Assembly: GCA_019638355.1 (NCBI GenBank)
Contig: JAHBTY010000003.1
Location: forward strand, 248,001-312,000
Direction of reading: 5' to 3'
Source: Cyclobacteriaceae bacterium
Lineage (GTDB): Bacteria; Bacteroidota; Bacteroidia; Cytophagales; Cyclobacteriaceae
DNA: 64,000 bases
Under the pieces are notes generated by a model. The model was not told the origin of the DNA, made no database searches, and saw only the letters and a list, made by a program, of their open reading frames with translations. This document shows positions 26,967 to 35,546 of this stretch, in pieces (the stretch's first letter is position 1; each line of letters starts with the position of its first letter). Made by a program: the position numbers and the translations under genes.

Positions 26967-27863
26967 ATGAGTAAATACGATGTAATTATAATTGGTGGCA
27001 GCTATGCCGGCCTATCCGCTGCCATGGCCTTGGGCCGTTCGTTGCGTTCTGTATTAGTAATTGATGCCGGCAATCCTTGCAATAAACAAACACCACATTC
27101 ACATAATTTTATTACACACGATGGCGAAGCTCCTGCCAACATTTTGGCACAAGCCAGAAAGCAAGTGGAAGTTTACAAAACGGTACAGTTTGTTTCGGAT
27201 GAAGCCATTGAAGGAAAAGGCGAGAATGGAAACTTTGAAGTGAACACGAAAAGTGGAAAAATCTTTCAGGCAAAGAAATTGCTTTTTGCTACCGGACTAA
27301 AAGATACACACGAAGTAAAAGGGTTTGAGGCTTGTTGGGGAATTTCTGTTATTCACTGCCCATATTGTCATGGTTACGAAGTACGCGATAAGCAGATTGG
27401 TATTGTCTCTAACGGAGAACATGCCTTTCATATAACTAAGCTGGTTTATAACCTAAGCAAAAATATTACTGTTTACACAAATGGTAAGTCAACCTTAACA
27501 GATGAACAAACTGCAAAGCTGGCAAACCGAAATATTATGGTTGTGGAAGATAAACTTGCGGAAGCCATGCATGAACAAGGTCATATTAAACAATTGATAT
27601 TTAAAAATGGAGAGCGTGTTAGCGTTGATGCATTGTTTGTAAAGCCAAACTCCACACAGCATTGTACCATTCCTGAAAAGTTGGGGTGCAAACTAACTGA
27701 GCATGAGTTTTTGCAAGTGGATGAAATGCAAAATACTACGGTGGCTGGCATTTATGCTGCTGGAGATAATTGTACAATGATACGCTCGGTGGCCATGGCA
27801 ATTGCAGCTGGAAATAAAGCCGGGGCTATTATTAATATGGATTTGACTAATGAGTTGTTTTAA
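26967..27863 (+). CDS. Thioredoxin-reductase-like NAD(P)/FAD oxidoreductase
   Basis: 298 aa. FAD-binding GGSYAGLSAAMALGRS at the N-terminus, the redox pair CPYCHGYE in the NADPH domain, and the second FAD motif GIYAAGDNC are visible. Its Cys pair is CPYC rather than the classical CATC, which places it in the group of TrxR-like enzymes of unclear partner. It starts 3 nt after the DUF5916 gene, the last member of the long plus-strand run. A role in thiol balance under metal stress is inference. Confidence 0.85.
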   Translation: MSKYDVIIIGGSYAGLSAAMALGRSLRSVLVIDAGNPCNKQTPHSHNFITHDGEAPANILAQARKQVEVYKTVQFVSDEAIEGKGENGNFEVNTKSGKIFQAKKLLFATGLKDTHEVKGFEACWGISVIHCPYCHGYEVRDKQIGIVSNGEHAFHITKLVYNLSKNITVYTNGKSTLTDEQTAKLANRNIMVVEDKLAEAMHEQGHIKQLIFKNGERVSVDALFVKPNSTQHCTIPEKLGCKLTEHEFLQVDEMQNTTVAGIYAAGDNCTMIRSVAMAIAAGNKAGAIINMDLTNELF

Positions 27864-27926
27864 TGGGCTGATTAAAACTGAAATAATCCAGTTGATTGGT
27901 AATTAACCCTGCATTACATTTGCTCC

Positions 27927-28301
27927 GTGTTGAAGCGATTGGCAATAACGATGATTCTTTTCAGCATGGTGCTACACAGCGCCAGCAGATTGGGCGTTTT
28001 GTCTTATCTCTACCAGCAACGCCACGAAATAGGCTACACACTTGGCCTGATAGAAGAAGTACCAATTGCCATGTGTAATAGTGATTATGATTTTGGTGCA
28101 GGGTTGCATTTTGAATCTCACGATACGGATAGTTCTTTACCGCCCATTGCCTTTACGGCACATGAAATCCATTTATTCTATTCTCAGCCAGAGGCTCCCC
28201 TCAATACCGAACGAATAATAACGGCTGTAGCAAAACAATCGGCTGTTATTAATCGAACCTTTACATCACCTCCGCTTTCCATTTTTCATCCGCCTTGTTA
28301 A
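27927..28301 (+). CDS. Small membrane-associated protein at head of MbnP/MbnH cluster
   Basis: 124 aa with a GTG start. One hydrophobic segment (LAITMILFSMVLHSASRLGVL) is followed by a short Cys-containing part, a His/Asp-rich stretch (HFESHDTDSS) and a C-terminal PPC. It resembles small proteins that precede copper-related genes in Bacteroidota, although the C-terminal Cys motif seen there is reduced to single cysteines here. Not confidently recognised; GTG start uncertain. Confidence 0.55.
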   Translation: MLKRLAITMILFSMVLHSASRLGVLSYLYQQRHEIGYTLGLIEEVPIAMCNSDYDFGAGLHFESHDTDSSLPPIAFTAHEIHLFYSQPEAPLNTERIITAVAKQSAVINRTFTSPPLSIFHPPC

Positions 28302-28330
28302 GGCAACAATAACTTTTATTTAAAGTAAAG

Positions 28331-28396
28331 AGTGAGTGCAGACACCCATGTGCATGCACCAGGGTACTGATTGCTGATTACACGTCTGTACTCACT
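28331..28396 (+). other. Long stem-loop in the leader of mbnP
   Basis: AGTGAGTGCAGAC (28331-28343) pairs with GTCTGTACTCACT (28384-28396), 12 Watson-Crick pairs plus one G-U, around a 40-nt loop. The loop contains the perfect palindrome GTGCATGCAC. A pyrimidine-rich stretch follows. It could be an intergenic terminator after the small gene or a structured mRNA leader for mbnP. Confidence 0.5.
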
Positions 28397-28432
28397 TCTT
28401 TTCAATTTATTTCTTTAACCATTTATTCTTTT

Positions 28433-29224
28433 ATGAAAAAATTAATTTCCATGTTATTCATGGTCGCTATGACCGTATTTTTTACTTCATGTTCAGAAGA
28501 TGATGCTGCTCCTGAAACGGGTAGCCTTGCCATAGAGTTTGATGCCTACGCGGGTACTCAAAATCTTGTATTAGGCACAGGAGTTTACCAAAACTCGTTG
28601 GATCAGGATTTTTCCGTTGATGTGTTGCGCTACTATATCAGTAACATCCGGTTAAAGCGACAAGACGGAACGTTTTATGAAGACCCGATGAGTGAAGACG
28701 GGTCGAAAGGTTATTACCTGATTGATGATTCAGACGCGGCATCCACCATTGTTACACTGGAAGACGTACCAGCCGATCATTACATCGGTGCAGAGTTTAC
28801 TATCGGAGTAGATGCAAATCGCGTATCGCAAGGTGCGCAAACCGGTGCGCTTGATCCGGCTAATAATTTATTCTGGAGTTGGAATGCGGGTTACATTTTT
28901 GTTCAATTGGAGGGTACATCACCTCAATCAAATGAAGAAGATGATTTAATCCTTTTTCATGTTGGTGGTTATAAAACAGATGTGGCCAACCCGAATCTTA
29001 AAAACAACATTCGGGTAAAGTCTATCTCGTTTGGTGGTGATGAAGCGCACGTAAGTGCCAGTGCCGAACCCGAAATTCATGTGATTGTTGACATCAAAAA
29101 GTTTTTTGAAGGTGGTACCGTGGTAGATTTTTCAACCACAGCTCCTTGCCATTCCCCAACCTGTGGCGAAAGCATTGCCAATAATTACGTAGAGGCTTTT
29201 GTATTTGATCACATGCATCAATAA
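28433..29224 (+). CDS. mbnP: MbnP family copper-binding lipoprotein
   Basis: 263 aa lipoprotein (VFFTSC, lipobox Cys20). The MbnP signature is clear: GVDANRVSQGAQTGALDP, FWSWNAGYIFVQLEG (Trp148, Trp150), and a C-terminal CHSPTCG with a terminal HMHQ. In the methanobactin-associated family, the partner MbnH oxidises a Trp of MbnP to kynurenine, creating a copper site. The mbnH-type gene is 5 nt downstream, matching this pairing. There are no methanobactin genes here. Confidence 0.9.
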   Translation: MKKLISMLFMVAMTVFFTSCSEDDAAPETGSLAIEFDAYAGTQNLVLGTGVYQNSLDQDFSVDVLRYYISNIRLKRQDGTFYEDPMSEDGSKGYYLIDDSDAASTIVTLEDVPADHYIGAEFTIGVDANRVSQGAQTGALDPANNLFWSWNAGYIFVQLEGTSPQSNEEDDLILFHVGGYKTDVANPNLKNNIRVKSISFGGDEAHVSASAEPEIHVIVDIKKFFEGGTVVDFSTTAPCHSPTCGESIANNYVEAFVFDHMHQ

Positions 29225-29229
29225 AAAGT

Positions 29230-30255
29230 ATGAAGAACCTGTTTGCGTGGCTGGTGGTATTGAGTCTGGTAGCTTGTGCAGACGAGGACGAAAGTCCTGC
29301 GGTGCAATTTTGGCAACCCGATGATTTTCCACCAGCTACCTACACGTTTCAGAATAACCCGGTTACGGCACCTGGCTTCGAATTGGGTCGTATGCTTTTC
29401 TATGATCCTGTTTTTTCGAGAGATAGTACCGTATCATGTGCTAACTGCCATTTACAAGCCGTTGCTTTTGCAGATCCGGCTCATAAAATAAGTGTGGGGA
29501 TAAATGATCGGATAGGAACGCGTAACGCTCCACCCATTTTTAACCTGGCGTTCAAGAGTAATTTTTTTTGGGATGGTGGTGTAAACCATATTGATTTCAT
29601 ACCCATCAACGCCATTGTTAATCCCAATGAGTTGGATCAGGATATTGATGTCCTAATCAGTAAACTAAATAAGTACAATCGCTACCCGCAAAAATTTAAA
29701 GATGCATTTAATAAGGCGAATATCGACTCGCAACAAATGTTATTCGCGTTATCGCAATTTATGGTGATGATGGTATCGGCCAACAGCCGGTACGATCAGT
29801 ATGTAAATGGCAATAAGTCGGTATTAGCCGAACAGGAAATTCGTGGTCTTGCATTGGTAGAAAGCAAATGTACTTCGTGCCATACGCCACCGCTGTTTAC
29901 TAATGATGGCTTTGCCAACAATGGGTTGGATACAGAATTTACTGATCGCGGTCGGGCCATCATTACCGAATCGGAAAATGATGTTGGCAAATTTCGTGTG
30001 CCTACGTTGCGTAATGTGGAACTCACGGATCCATACATGCATGATGGGCGGTTCCGAACGCTCGAACAAGTACTCACACACTATCAACAAGGTGTAAAGG
30101 ATTCGCCTACACTTGATCCGCTACTGAAACAAAACGAAACACCGGGTATTGTTTTAAGCGATACTGAAAAAGCTGACATCATCGCTTTCTTGAAAACCCT
30201 TACCGACAGAAGTTTTACACAAGACAAACGCTTTGCCAATCCATTTCTGCCATGA
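29230..30255 (+). CDS. mbnH: Diheme cytochrome-c peroxidase-like MbnH/MauG family lipoprotein
   Basis: 341 aa lipoprotein (LSLVAC). Two c-type heme motifs are visible: CANCH (70-74) and CTSCH (214-218). The family motifs LGRMLFYDPVFSRDST, RNAPPIFNLAF and RVPTLRNVELTDPYMHDG are present. This is the MauG/MbnH/cytochrome c peroxidase family; adjacency to mbnP favours MbnH, which modifies Trp residues of MbnP. It overlaps the following gene by 4 nt. Confidence 0.9.
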   Translation: MKNLFAWLVVLSLVACADEDESPAVQFWQPDDFPPATYTFQNNPVTAPGFELGRMLFYDPVFSRDSTVSCANCHLQAVAFADPAHKISVGINDRIGTRNAPPIFNLAFKSNFFWDGGVNHIDFIPINAIVNPNELDQDIDVLISKLNKYNRYPQKFKDAFNKANIDSQQMLFALSQFMVMMVSANSRYDQYVNGNKSVLAEQEIRGLALVESKCTSCHTPPLFTNDGFANNGLDTEFTDRGRAIITESENDVGKFRVPTLRNVELTDPYMHDGRFRTLEQVLTHYQQGVKDSPTLDPLLKQNETPGIVLSDTEKADIIAFLKTLTDRSFTQDKRFANPFLP

Positions 30256-31178
30256 AAAAGCCATTCATTACTTCATTGATTCTATTACTCTTGCTTGCAA
30301 GCACTAATACGCATGCCTGCGATGTGTGCGGCTGTTCGCTGGGCGGAAACTACTTCGGTATTCTACCGCAGTTCAATAAAAATTTTGTGGGCTTGCGCTG
30401 GAGCCAGGCGAAGTTTTATGCCCACATGAACCACGACAGTCAATACTTAGGCGAAGAATATTCGAACGACACGTATAATAAAGTTGAGTTATGGGGGCGC
30501 TTTTATGTAAGCAAACGCATACAGGTGTTTGCCTTTGTGCCGTACAGCTTCAACAACATGAACGGCACTGAGCAAAAAATAAAAACACATGGCCTTGGCG
30601 ATATAACCTTGCTTTCAAACATCATGCTGCTCAACACAGGCGAAAGCAAAACATCAAAATTTAAACATACGCTGATGGCCGGAGGCGGAATTAAATTACC
30701 CACCGGTAAAAACAACCTGGAAGATGGAGGCCTGTTGGTTAATCCTAACTTTCAGTTGGGCACCGGCAGTGTGGATTTTTTACTTTCTACGGTTTATACC
30801 ATCCGTTATCAGAAAGTTGGTTTTAATACCGAAGCCGGTTATAAAATCAATACGCGCAACAACAACGATTATCGGTTTGGTAACCAGTTCAATCTCTCGG
30901 GTCAGTTTTTTTACTGGCAGAATGTAAAGGCCTTTAGTTTTTTACCCAATGCTGGTCTGCATTACGAAACAGCGCAAAAACACAAAGCCGGAAACATTGA
31001 GCAACCCAATACCGGAGGCTCGGCAGTACTGTTTACCACCGGTATTGAAACCTACTCCAAAAATTTTTCGCTTGGGGTAAACTATAAACATCCGCTCGTA
31101 CAAAATTATAACAGCGATGCAGTTTCCTCCATTGAAAGTCGCCAGCGCTGGATTGTATCGTTAACCTATAATTTTTGA
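30252..31178 (+). CDS. Barrel protein with CDVCGCS motif of the MbnP/MbnH cluster
   Basis: 308 aa, signal peptide (ITSLILLLLLASTNTHA) immediately followed by CDVCGCSLGGNYFG, a short metal-ligand motif at the mature N-terminus. The rest alternates aromatic strands (VELWGRFYVSKRIQVFAFVPYSF; GGGIKLPTGKN) like a porin/transporter barrel, ending RWIVSLTYNF with the terminal Phe of outer-membrane proteins. It overlaps mbnH and probably transports or stores copper at the outer membrane; this is inference. Confidence 0.8.
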   Translation: MKKPFITSLILLLLLASTNTHACDVCGCSLGGNYFGILPQFNKNFVGLRWSQAKFYAHMNHDSQYLGEEYSNDTYNKVELWGRFYVSKRIQVFAFVPYSFNNMNGTEQKIKTHGLGDITLLSNIMLLNTGESKTSKFKHTLMAGGGIKLPTGKNNLEDGGLLVNPNFQLGTGSVDFLLSTVYTIRYQKVGFNTEAGYKINTRNNNDYRFGNQFNLSGQFFYWQNVKAFSFLPNAGLHYETAQKHKAGNIEQPNTGGSAVLFTTGIETYSKNFSLGVNYKHPLVQNYNSDAVSSIESRQRWIVSLTYNF

Positions 31179-31194
31179 TAGATTAGATATTTAC

Positions 31195-32181
31195 TTATTT
31201 GTAGTGCAATACCTCTGGATTTACAATAGTTATAGGCTTGCCGGTTTGGAAGTAGGAAATAATATTTTCTGCAGCCAGCCGCGCCATGCCGGTGCGGGCT
31301 TCGATGGTGGCTGAGCCGATATGCGGAAGTACTGCCACGTTAGGCATTTCAAGCAGCGGATTGTTGGCTTGCATCGGTTCGGGATTGGTAACATCCAACC
31401 CGGCACCCCAGATAGTTCCGTTTTGCAAGGCTTCAATCAAATCGGTTTCGTTGTGAACGCCACCGCGCGCAGTATTGATAAACACAGCTGTGCGTTTCAT
31501 TTTCGAAAACACGTGTTTGTTGAATAACCCTTTGGTTTCATCCGTTAGTGCACTGTGTACCGAAAGTATATCGCTTTCGCGGAGCAGCGTATCGAAATCA
31601 ACATAGCGGGCTCCGGTTTCTGTTTCGGCTTCTATGTTTCGGTTGCGATTGTGGTAGATCACATTCATACCGTACGCACCTTTGCAACGATGCGCCATAA
31701 TACTACCAATTCTTCCCAACCCAAAAATGCCTACCGTTTTTCCGCTCAGCTCAAAGCCCAGATTTTTTAACGGCTCAAACTGTTTCCACTCGCCACGTAA
31801 AATCAGTTTGTGATTATAAAACATTTTACGTGAAACGTTGATCATCAAACCAAAGGCTACATCGGCAGTTGCTTCACTCAATACATCGGGTGTATTGCAG
31901 ACCGGAATTTTATAATCGGTGGCCGCAGCTACATCAATGTTATCAAACCCAACGGCAAATTGCGATACGATTTCCAAATGCTTGCAGGTTTCGAAAAATG
32001 AACGATCGAGTTTATTAGAGCCCAGCGAAAGTAATATGTTTGCCTGAAGTGCGTGTTCAATCAGTTCATCTTTTGTCATGGCACGATCGCCTTGCCATAC
32101 GGTTACATCAAAACCCGCTTGCTTCAGCATGTCTTCGGCAATGCCTGGAATAATACGGGTAACGAGTACTTTCTTTGACAT
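31195..32181 (-). CDS. D-2-hydroxyacid dehydrogenase (glyoxylate/hydroxypyruvate reductase type)
   Basis: 328 aa, cytoplasmic. NAD(P)-binding GIFGLGRIGSIMAHR, catalytic Arg in NTARGGV, a Glu in TNPEPM and His in LPHIGSATIEAR are visible. It most resembles glyoxylate/hydroxypyruvate reductases (GhrB-like). It follows the M28 peptidase by 4 nt on the same strand. Exact substrate is not determined by sequence. Confidence 0.9.
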   Translation of the reverse strand: MSKKVLVTRIIPGIAEDMLKQAGFDVTVWQGDRAMTKDELIEHALQANILLSLGSNKLDRSFFETCKHLEIVSQFAVGFDNIDVAAATDYKIPVCNTPDVLSEATADVAFGLMINVSRKMFYNHKLILRGEWKQFEPLKNLGFELSGKTVGIFGLGRIGSIMAHRCKGAYGMNVIYHNRNRNIEAETETGARYVDFDTLLRESDILSVHSALTDETKGLFNKHVFSKMKRTAVFINTARGGVHNETDLIEALQNGTIWGAGLDVTNPEPMQANNPLLEMPNVAVLPHIGSATIEARTGMARLAAENIISYFQTGKPITIVNPEVLHYK

Positions 32182-32185
32182 GAAA

Positions 32186-34267
32186 TTATTTCGCTAATGT
32201 TGTAATGTTCTCCAGCTTATTCTTTAAACGTGTAATAGCCGCTAAATATTTTTGCTCCCACTTGGTTAAGTTGGCCGTTGACTTATTCGCCACTTCATAC
32301 TGAAAGCCGGGCAAGATAGCCGATGAATAACCACTGTACGGATCGGGCGATGCATACAACGATTTATACCAGTTGCCAAACGGCATGCCTTCCTGATCAA
32401 TCCATTGCCGTTCCAATAACAATAATTCTGCATTGATGGTTTTGAGTTGCGCTGCATTGGCAGAATTTAATGCTGCCTCGCATGCTTCACCAACTTTCTT
32501 TAATTCATCGGAAGCTTTCAATAATGTTTCGAACGAAAATTTGGTTGGAGATTTATCGTAAGCCGCAATTGCTTTTTGAATCCCTTCGAAGTGCGTACGC
32601 AAATCGGTTCCATACCGACTTACATTATACGGTATCACATCGGCATTAGCCAGGCGCAAAGCGGCAATGCCAAATACACGTTCCACCAATGGGCCCATGT
32701 TAAATTGTGGATCAGAAAATTTTTCATAGAAATAAAACGTATCGTGATTGGAGTGATACATGGTTGGACCGCCCGTGCCACCGCTCCACGATGGAATGCC
32801 CACGTGGGTATAGAATGCAATGTGATCGGAACCACCACCTAAGTTACCGATTGGTGGGGCCGGACTTTGTTTGCGCCAATGATCGTAAACACTTTTTGCT
32901 GAATCGGGATAGGGAATCACTTTTGTGGATTCGATGATCAATCCTTTCAATGAAGGACTGGATGCTCCCCCAAAGTTTCTTCCACTCACGGCACCATCGG
33001 CATTAAAGTAGGCTACACCTTTTGCATTGAGTTCATCACGAAATTGTTCTACCCATTCGGTTGAACCAATTACACCTTGCTCTTCAGCATCCCAGTGTGC
33101 AATTTTTATGGTGCGCTTTGGTTTGTAACCGGCTTGCGCCAGTTTGCCAAGCGATTCGCTTAATGACAATAACATAGCGGTGCCACTGTTCGGATCGGTA
33201 GCTCCGTGGCCCCACGCATCGTAATGCGAACCGGCAATAATCCATTCGTTGGGCGATTCAGAACCAACTAACGTTCCCACCACATTATATACGCGTTGAA
33301 TTTTTCTTTCTTGCTGCACACTCACGCGCACCTTTAATTCTGAACCACCTTCCAATCGGTAAGTGTAGGGTAAGCCACCTTGCCAGCCAGCCGGAACAAC
33401 TTTGCCTTTCATGCGGGCAAAAATTTCTTTAGCTGAACCATATGGCAAAGGCAAAACAGGAATGGAATGCATGCCGCTTACTTCTTCTGGTTTTTTGCGA
33501 ACAATTTTTTTCTTTCCATCAATGGGTAGTGCGGGTTCGAATGGTGTGAGCGGATCGCCCGTCCAATCGGCTGTGAGTAATGAGCCGCGTTGAATACTGC
33601 TTTCATTGAAGTATGGGCCTTCCGGATAAACCAGGCCTTTGGTGTAACCGCTATCGCCCGGATCGGTAAAAATGATTAAGCCTGCGGCTCCGGCCGCTTG
33701 TGCATACTTGGCCTTGTAGCCACGAAAGTTTCCGCCATAGCGGGCTATTACGATTTTACCTTTTACAGAGATGCCCATCTCGGCAAGCTTTTCAAAATCT
33801 TCCCTGCGACCGTAATTAGCATATACCACTTCAGCGGTTACATCGCCTGAGCCGGTATAGGCATTAAAGCCTACCGGTAAATTCGGATTAGCCGTAAACG
33901 GGTCTTCGTGGTGGATGTACTCTTTGTTGTTAAGTGGAATGCGAACAGGCTCCACCACTTCTACATAAGCGGTGCCGGGCATTACCGGTAAATAAATATC
34001 GTATGGAAAAATTTCTACCTGCAAACCTGCTTTACGCATGACTTCGGCCATGTAATCGCGCACACGTTCGTTGGCTTTGCTGCCGGCTATGTGCGGTTCT
34101 TTGGTAAGTTCTTTTAAATGATTTTTGTAGCGCTCGTTCTGCTGCTGTTGCAGAAAAACTTCTTCGGCTTTGGTTTGCGTAGCAGAACTGGTGGGTGAAA
34201 AGCCATAGTAGGTTTGGCTGAAGGCGGGGAAAGATAATACTAAAAACAGGCCGAAAAGAGTTTTCAT
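32186..34267 (-). CDS. M28 family zinc carboxypeptidase (glutamate carboxypeptidase II-like)
   Basis: 693 aa with signal peptide (LFGLFLVLSFPAFS). Order: PA domain (around 180-220, GKIVIARYGGNFRG), M28 catalytic domain (HYDAWGHGATDPNSG; AHWDAEEQG; HIAFYTHVGIPS; MYHSNHDTFYF) with the two-zinc ligands, and a C-terminal TFR-dimer helical domain. It is the human GCPII/NAALADase architecture. Its neighbours are an amino-acid permease and a lipoprotein, suggesting peptide degradation and amino-acid uptake. Confidence 0.92.
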   Translation of the reverse strand: MKTLFGLFLVLSFPAFSQTYYGFSPTSSATQTKAEEVFLQQQQNERYKNHLKELTKEPHIAGSKANERVRDYMAEVMRKAGLQVEIFPYDIYLPVMPGTAYVEVVEPVRIPLNNKEYIHHEDPFTANPNLPVGFNAYTGSGDVTAEVVYANYGRREDFEKLAEMGISVKGKIVIARYGGNFRGYKAKYAQAAGAAGLIIFTDPGDSGYTKGLVYPEGPYFNESSIQRGSLLTADWTGDPLTPFEPALPIDGKKKIVRKKPEEVSGMHSIPVLPLPYGSAKEIFARMKGKVVPAGWQGGLPYTYRLEGGSELKVRVSVQQERKIQRVYNVVGTLVGSESPNEWIIAGSHYDAWGHGATDPNSGTAMLLSLSESLGKLAQAGYKPKRTIKIAHWDAEEQGVIGSTEWVEQFRDELNAKGVAYFNADGAVSGRNFGGASSPSLKGLIIESTKVIPYPDSAKSVYDHWRKQSPAPPIGNLGGGSDHIAFYTHVGIPSWSGGTGGPTMYHSNHDTFYFYEKFSDPQFNMGPLVERVFGIAALRLANADVIPYNVSRYGTDLRTHFEGIQKAIAAYDKSPTKFSFETLLKASDELKKVGEACEAALNSANAAQLKTINAELLLLERQWIDQEGMPFGNWYKSLYASPDPYSGYSSAILPGFQYEVANKSTANLTKWEQKYLAAITRLKNKLENITTLAK

Positions 34268-34358
34268 GTAGTTATGATTTAGTCTCTAAAGGAAATAAAA
34301 TCTTTTGATTGAAGCTTATTACTTTCTCTTAGTGGTTGAAAGAATTCTATTTTATAGA

Positions 34359-35546
34359 TTAAACCTTATTTTTCCTCACCAAAATATAATGCTGCTTGGC
34401 CGAGCCCCAATGGTAACCCAACGAGAACGGCAGTTTTTGTCGTGTGGTGGAGGCTTTGAATGCTGAGTCTAAATCGGGTTGGTAACGCGCATCACCAAAA
34501 TCTTTAACGGGCTTTACATACTCGCCATAAAACTGCACTTCAAAACCAAGATTCTTTTTAAAGTCTTTATACGGAATGCCGGTATCGTCCTGAAAAAGGT
34601 TTTCGGTGTGTGCCAGAATCAAACCCTTTATACTTGTAAAATGTGTGTTGTGCATTAAGTAGCTGGCCGATTTTACAAACGTATTGAACGGTGCATGATT
34701 GGTTACAAACGTTACAAAGCCTGGTCGCTCCGTTAAGCCACCATTTGAAATGCTGACGGAAAAATAGTAGATGGTTTTAATTTCTTGTGTGGCAAGATTT
34801 CGCACCACCAGTTTTACTCCGGGTGTCTTTTCCCAATGCAATTTCTTAATGTCTACTTCGGTTTCGTTTCCAGTGCTGTCAATTCCAATAAAGGTTTGCG
34901 AAACAAATTCATGGCCCGAACGCTGAATAAAGAAGTACAAAGGTGGTAACACGCCCTTCACCTGCTTCAGATCGGTTTTCATATGCTTAGTTATGAAATA
35001 GCTTTTCTGAAAGATGTCGCGCAACGAAACACCAAGCGTATCTAAAAATTTATCACGATCCGATAAGGGTAATGTATCCAATTGCGGCACGGCAGCAATG
35101 GGTTCGAGCGCAGCTAAAATATACGTGGAGGCATGCGGGTACAGGTAGTTGGCGTGTAAAAAGTCGGGCCCGGAGAAAGGATAGAAAAGCGTGAGTGAAT
35201 CGTTGTGTTGTGCCAGGGTGCTATCGCGCCAGCCACTCATTTTGCTTAACCGGGTTTCAAACATCTTGTCCCAGTTTTTATCCATGGCAGTTTTGTATTC
35301 CTGCCAGTAGTGATCACTTTCTAGAGTAGAAAAAGAATTGGAATCAAGTTGAGGCAAGCCGGCTACAAAACGTGCAAGATTATCCAAAGCAGAGTCTTTG
35401 TAAATAACGGGTTGGGGTGGAGCAATATCCACAATGGTCACAGTATCAACTGCAAGCGTATCGGTTTCAATAGTTTCGGTTTTTTCAGTAGTAGGTGAGC
35501 ACGCAAAGAGTGTTGCTGCCAGCAGGCAGGTAAAAAATAATTTCAT
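34359..35546 (-). CDS. Hypothetical lipoprotein
   Basis: 395 aa with lipobox LLAATLFAC. It has a long helical body followed by a region of strands (IKTIYYFSVSISNGGLTERPGFVTFV). No recognised domain. The start overlaps the stop of the upstream permease by 4 nt (ATGA), so the two are coupled. A substrate-binding or surface role next to the permease is plausible, unproven. Confidence 0.7.
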   Translation of the reverse strand: MKLFFTCLLAATLFACSPTTEKTETIETDTLAVDTVTIVDIAPPQPVIYKDSALDNLARFVAGLPQLDSNSFSTLESDHYWQEYKTAMDKNWDKMFETRLSKMSGWRDSTLAQHNDSLTLFYPFSGPDFLHANYLYPHASTYILAALEPIAAVPQLDTLPLSDRDKFLDTLGVSLRDIFQKSYFITKHMKTDLKQVKGVLPPLYFFIQRSGHEFVSQTFIGIDSTGNETEVDIKKLHWEKTPGVKLVVRNLATQEIKTIYYFSVSISNGGLTERPGFVTFVTNHAPFNTFVKSASYLMHNTHFTSIKGLILAHTENLFQDDTGIPYKDFKKNLGFEVQFYGEYVKPVKDFGDARYQPDLDSAFKASTTRQKLPFSLGYHWGSAKQHYILVRKNKV

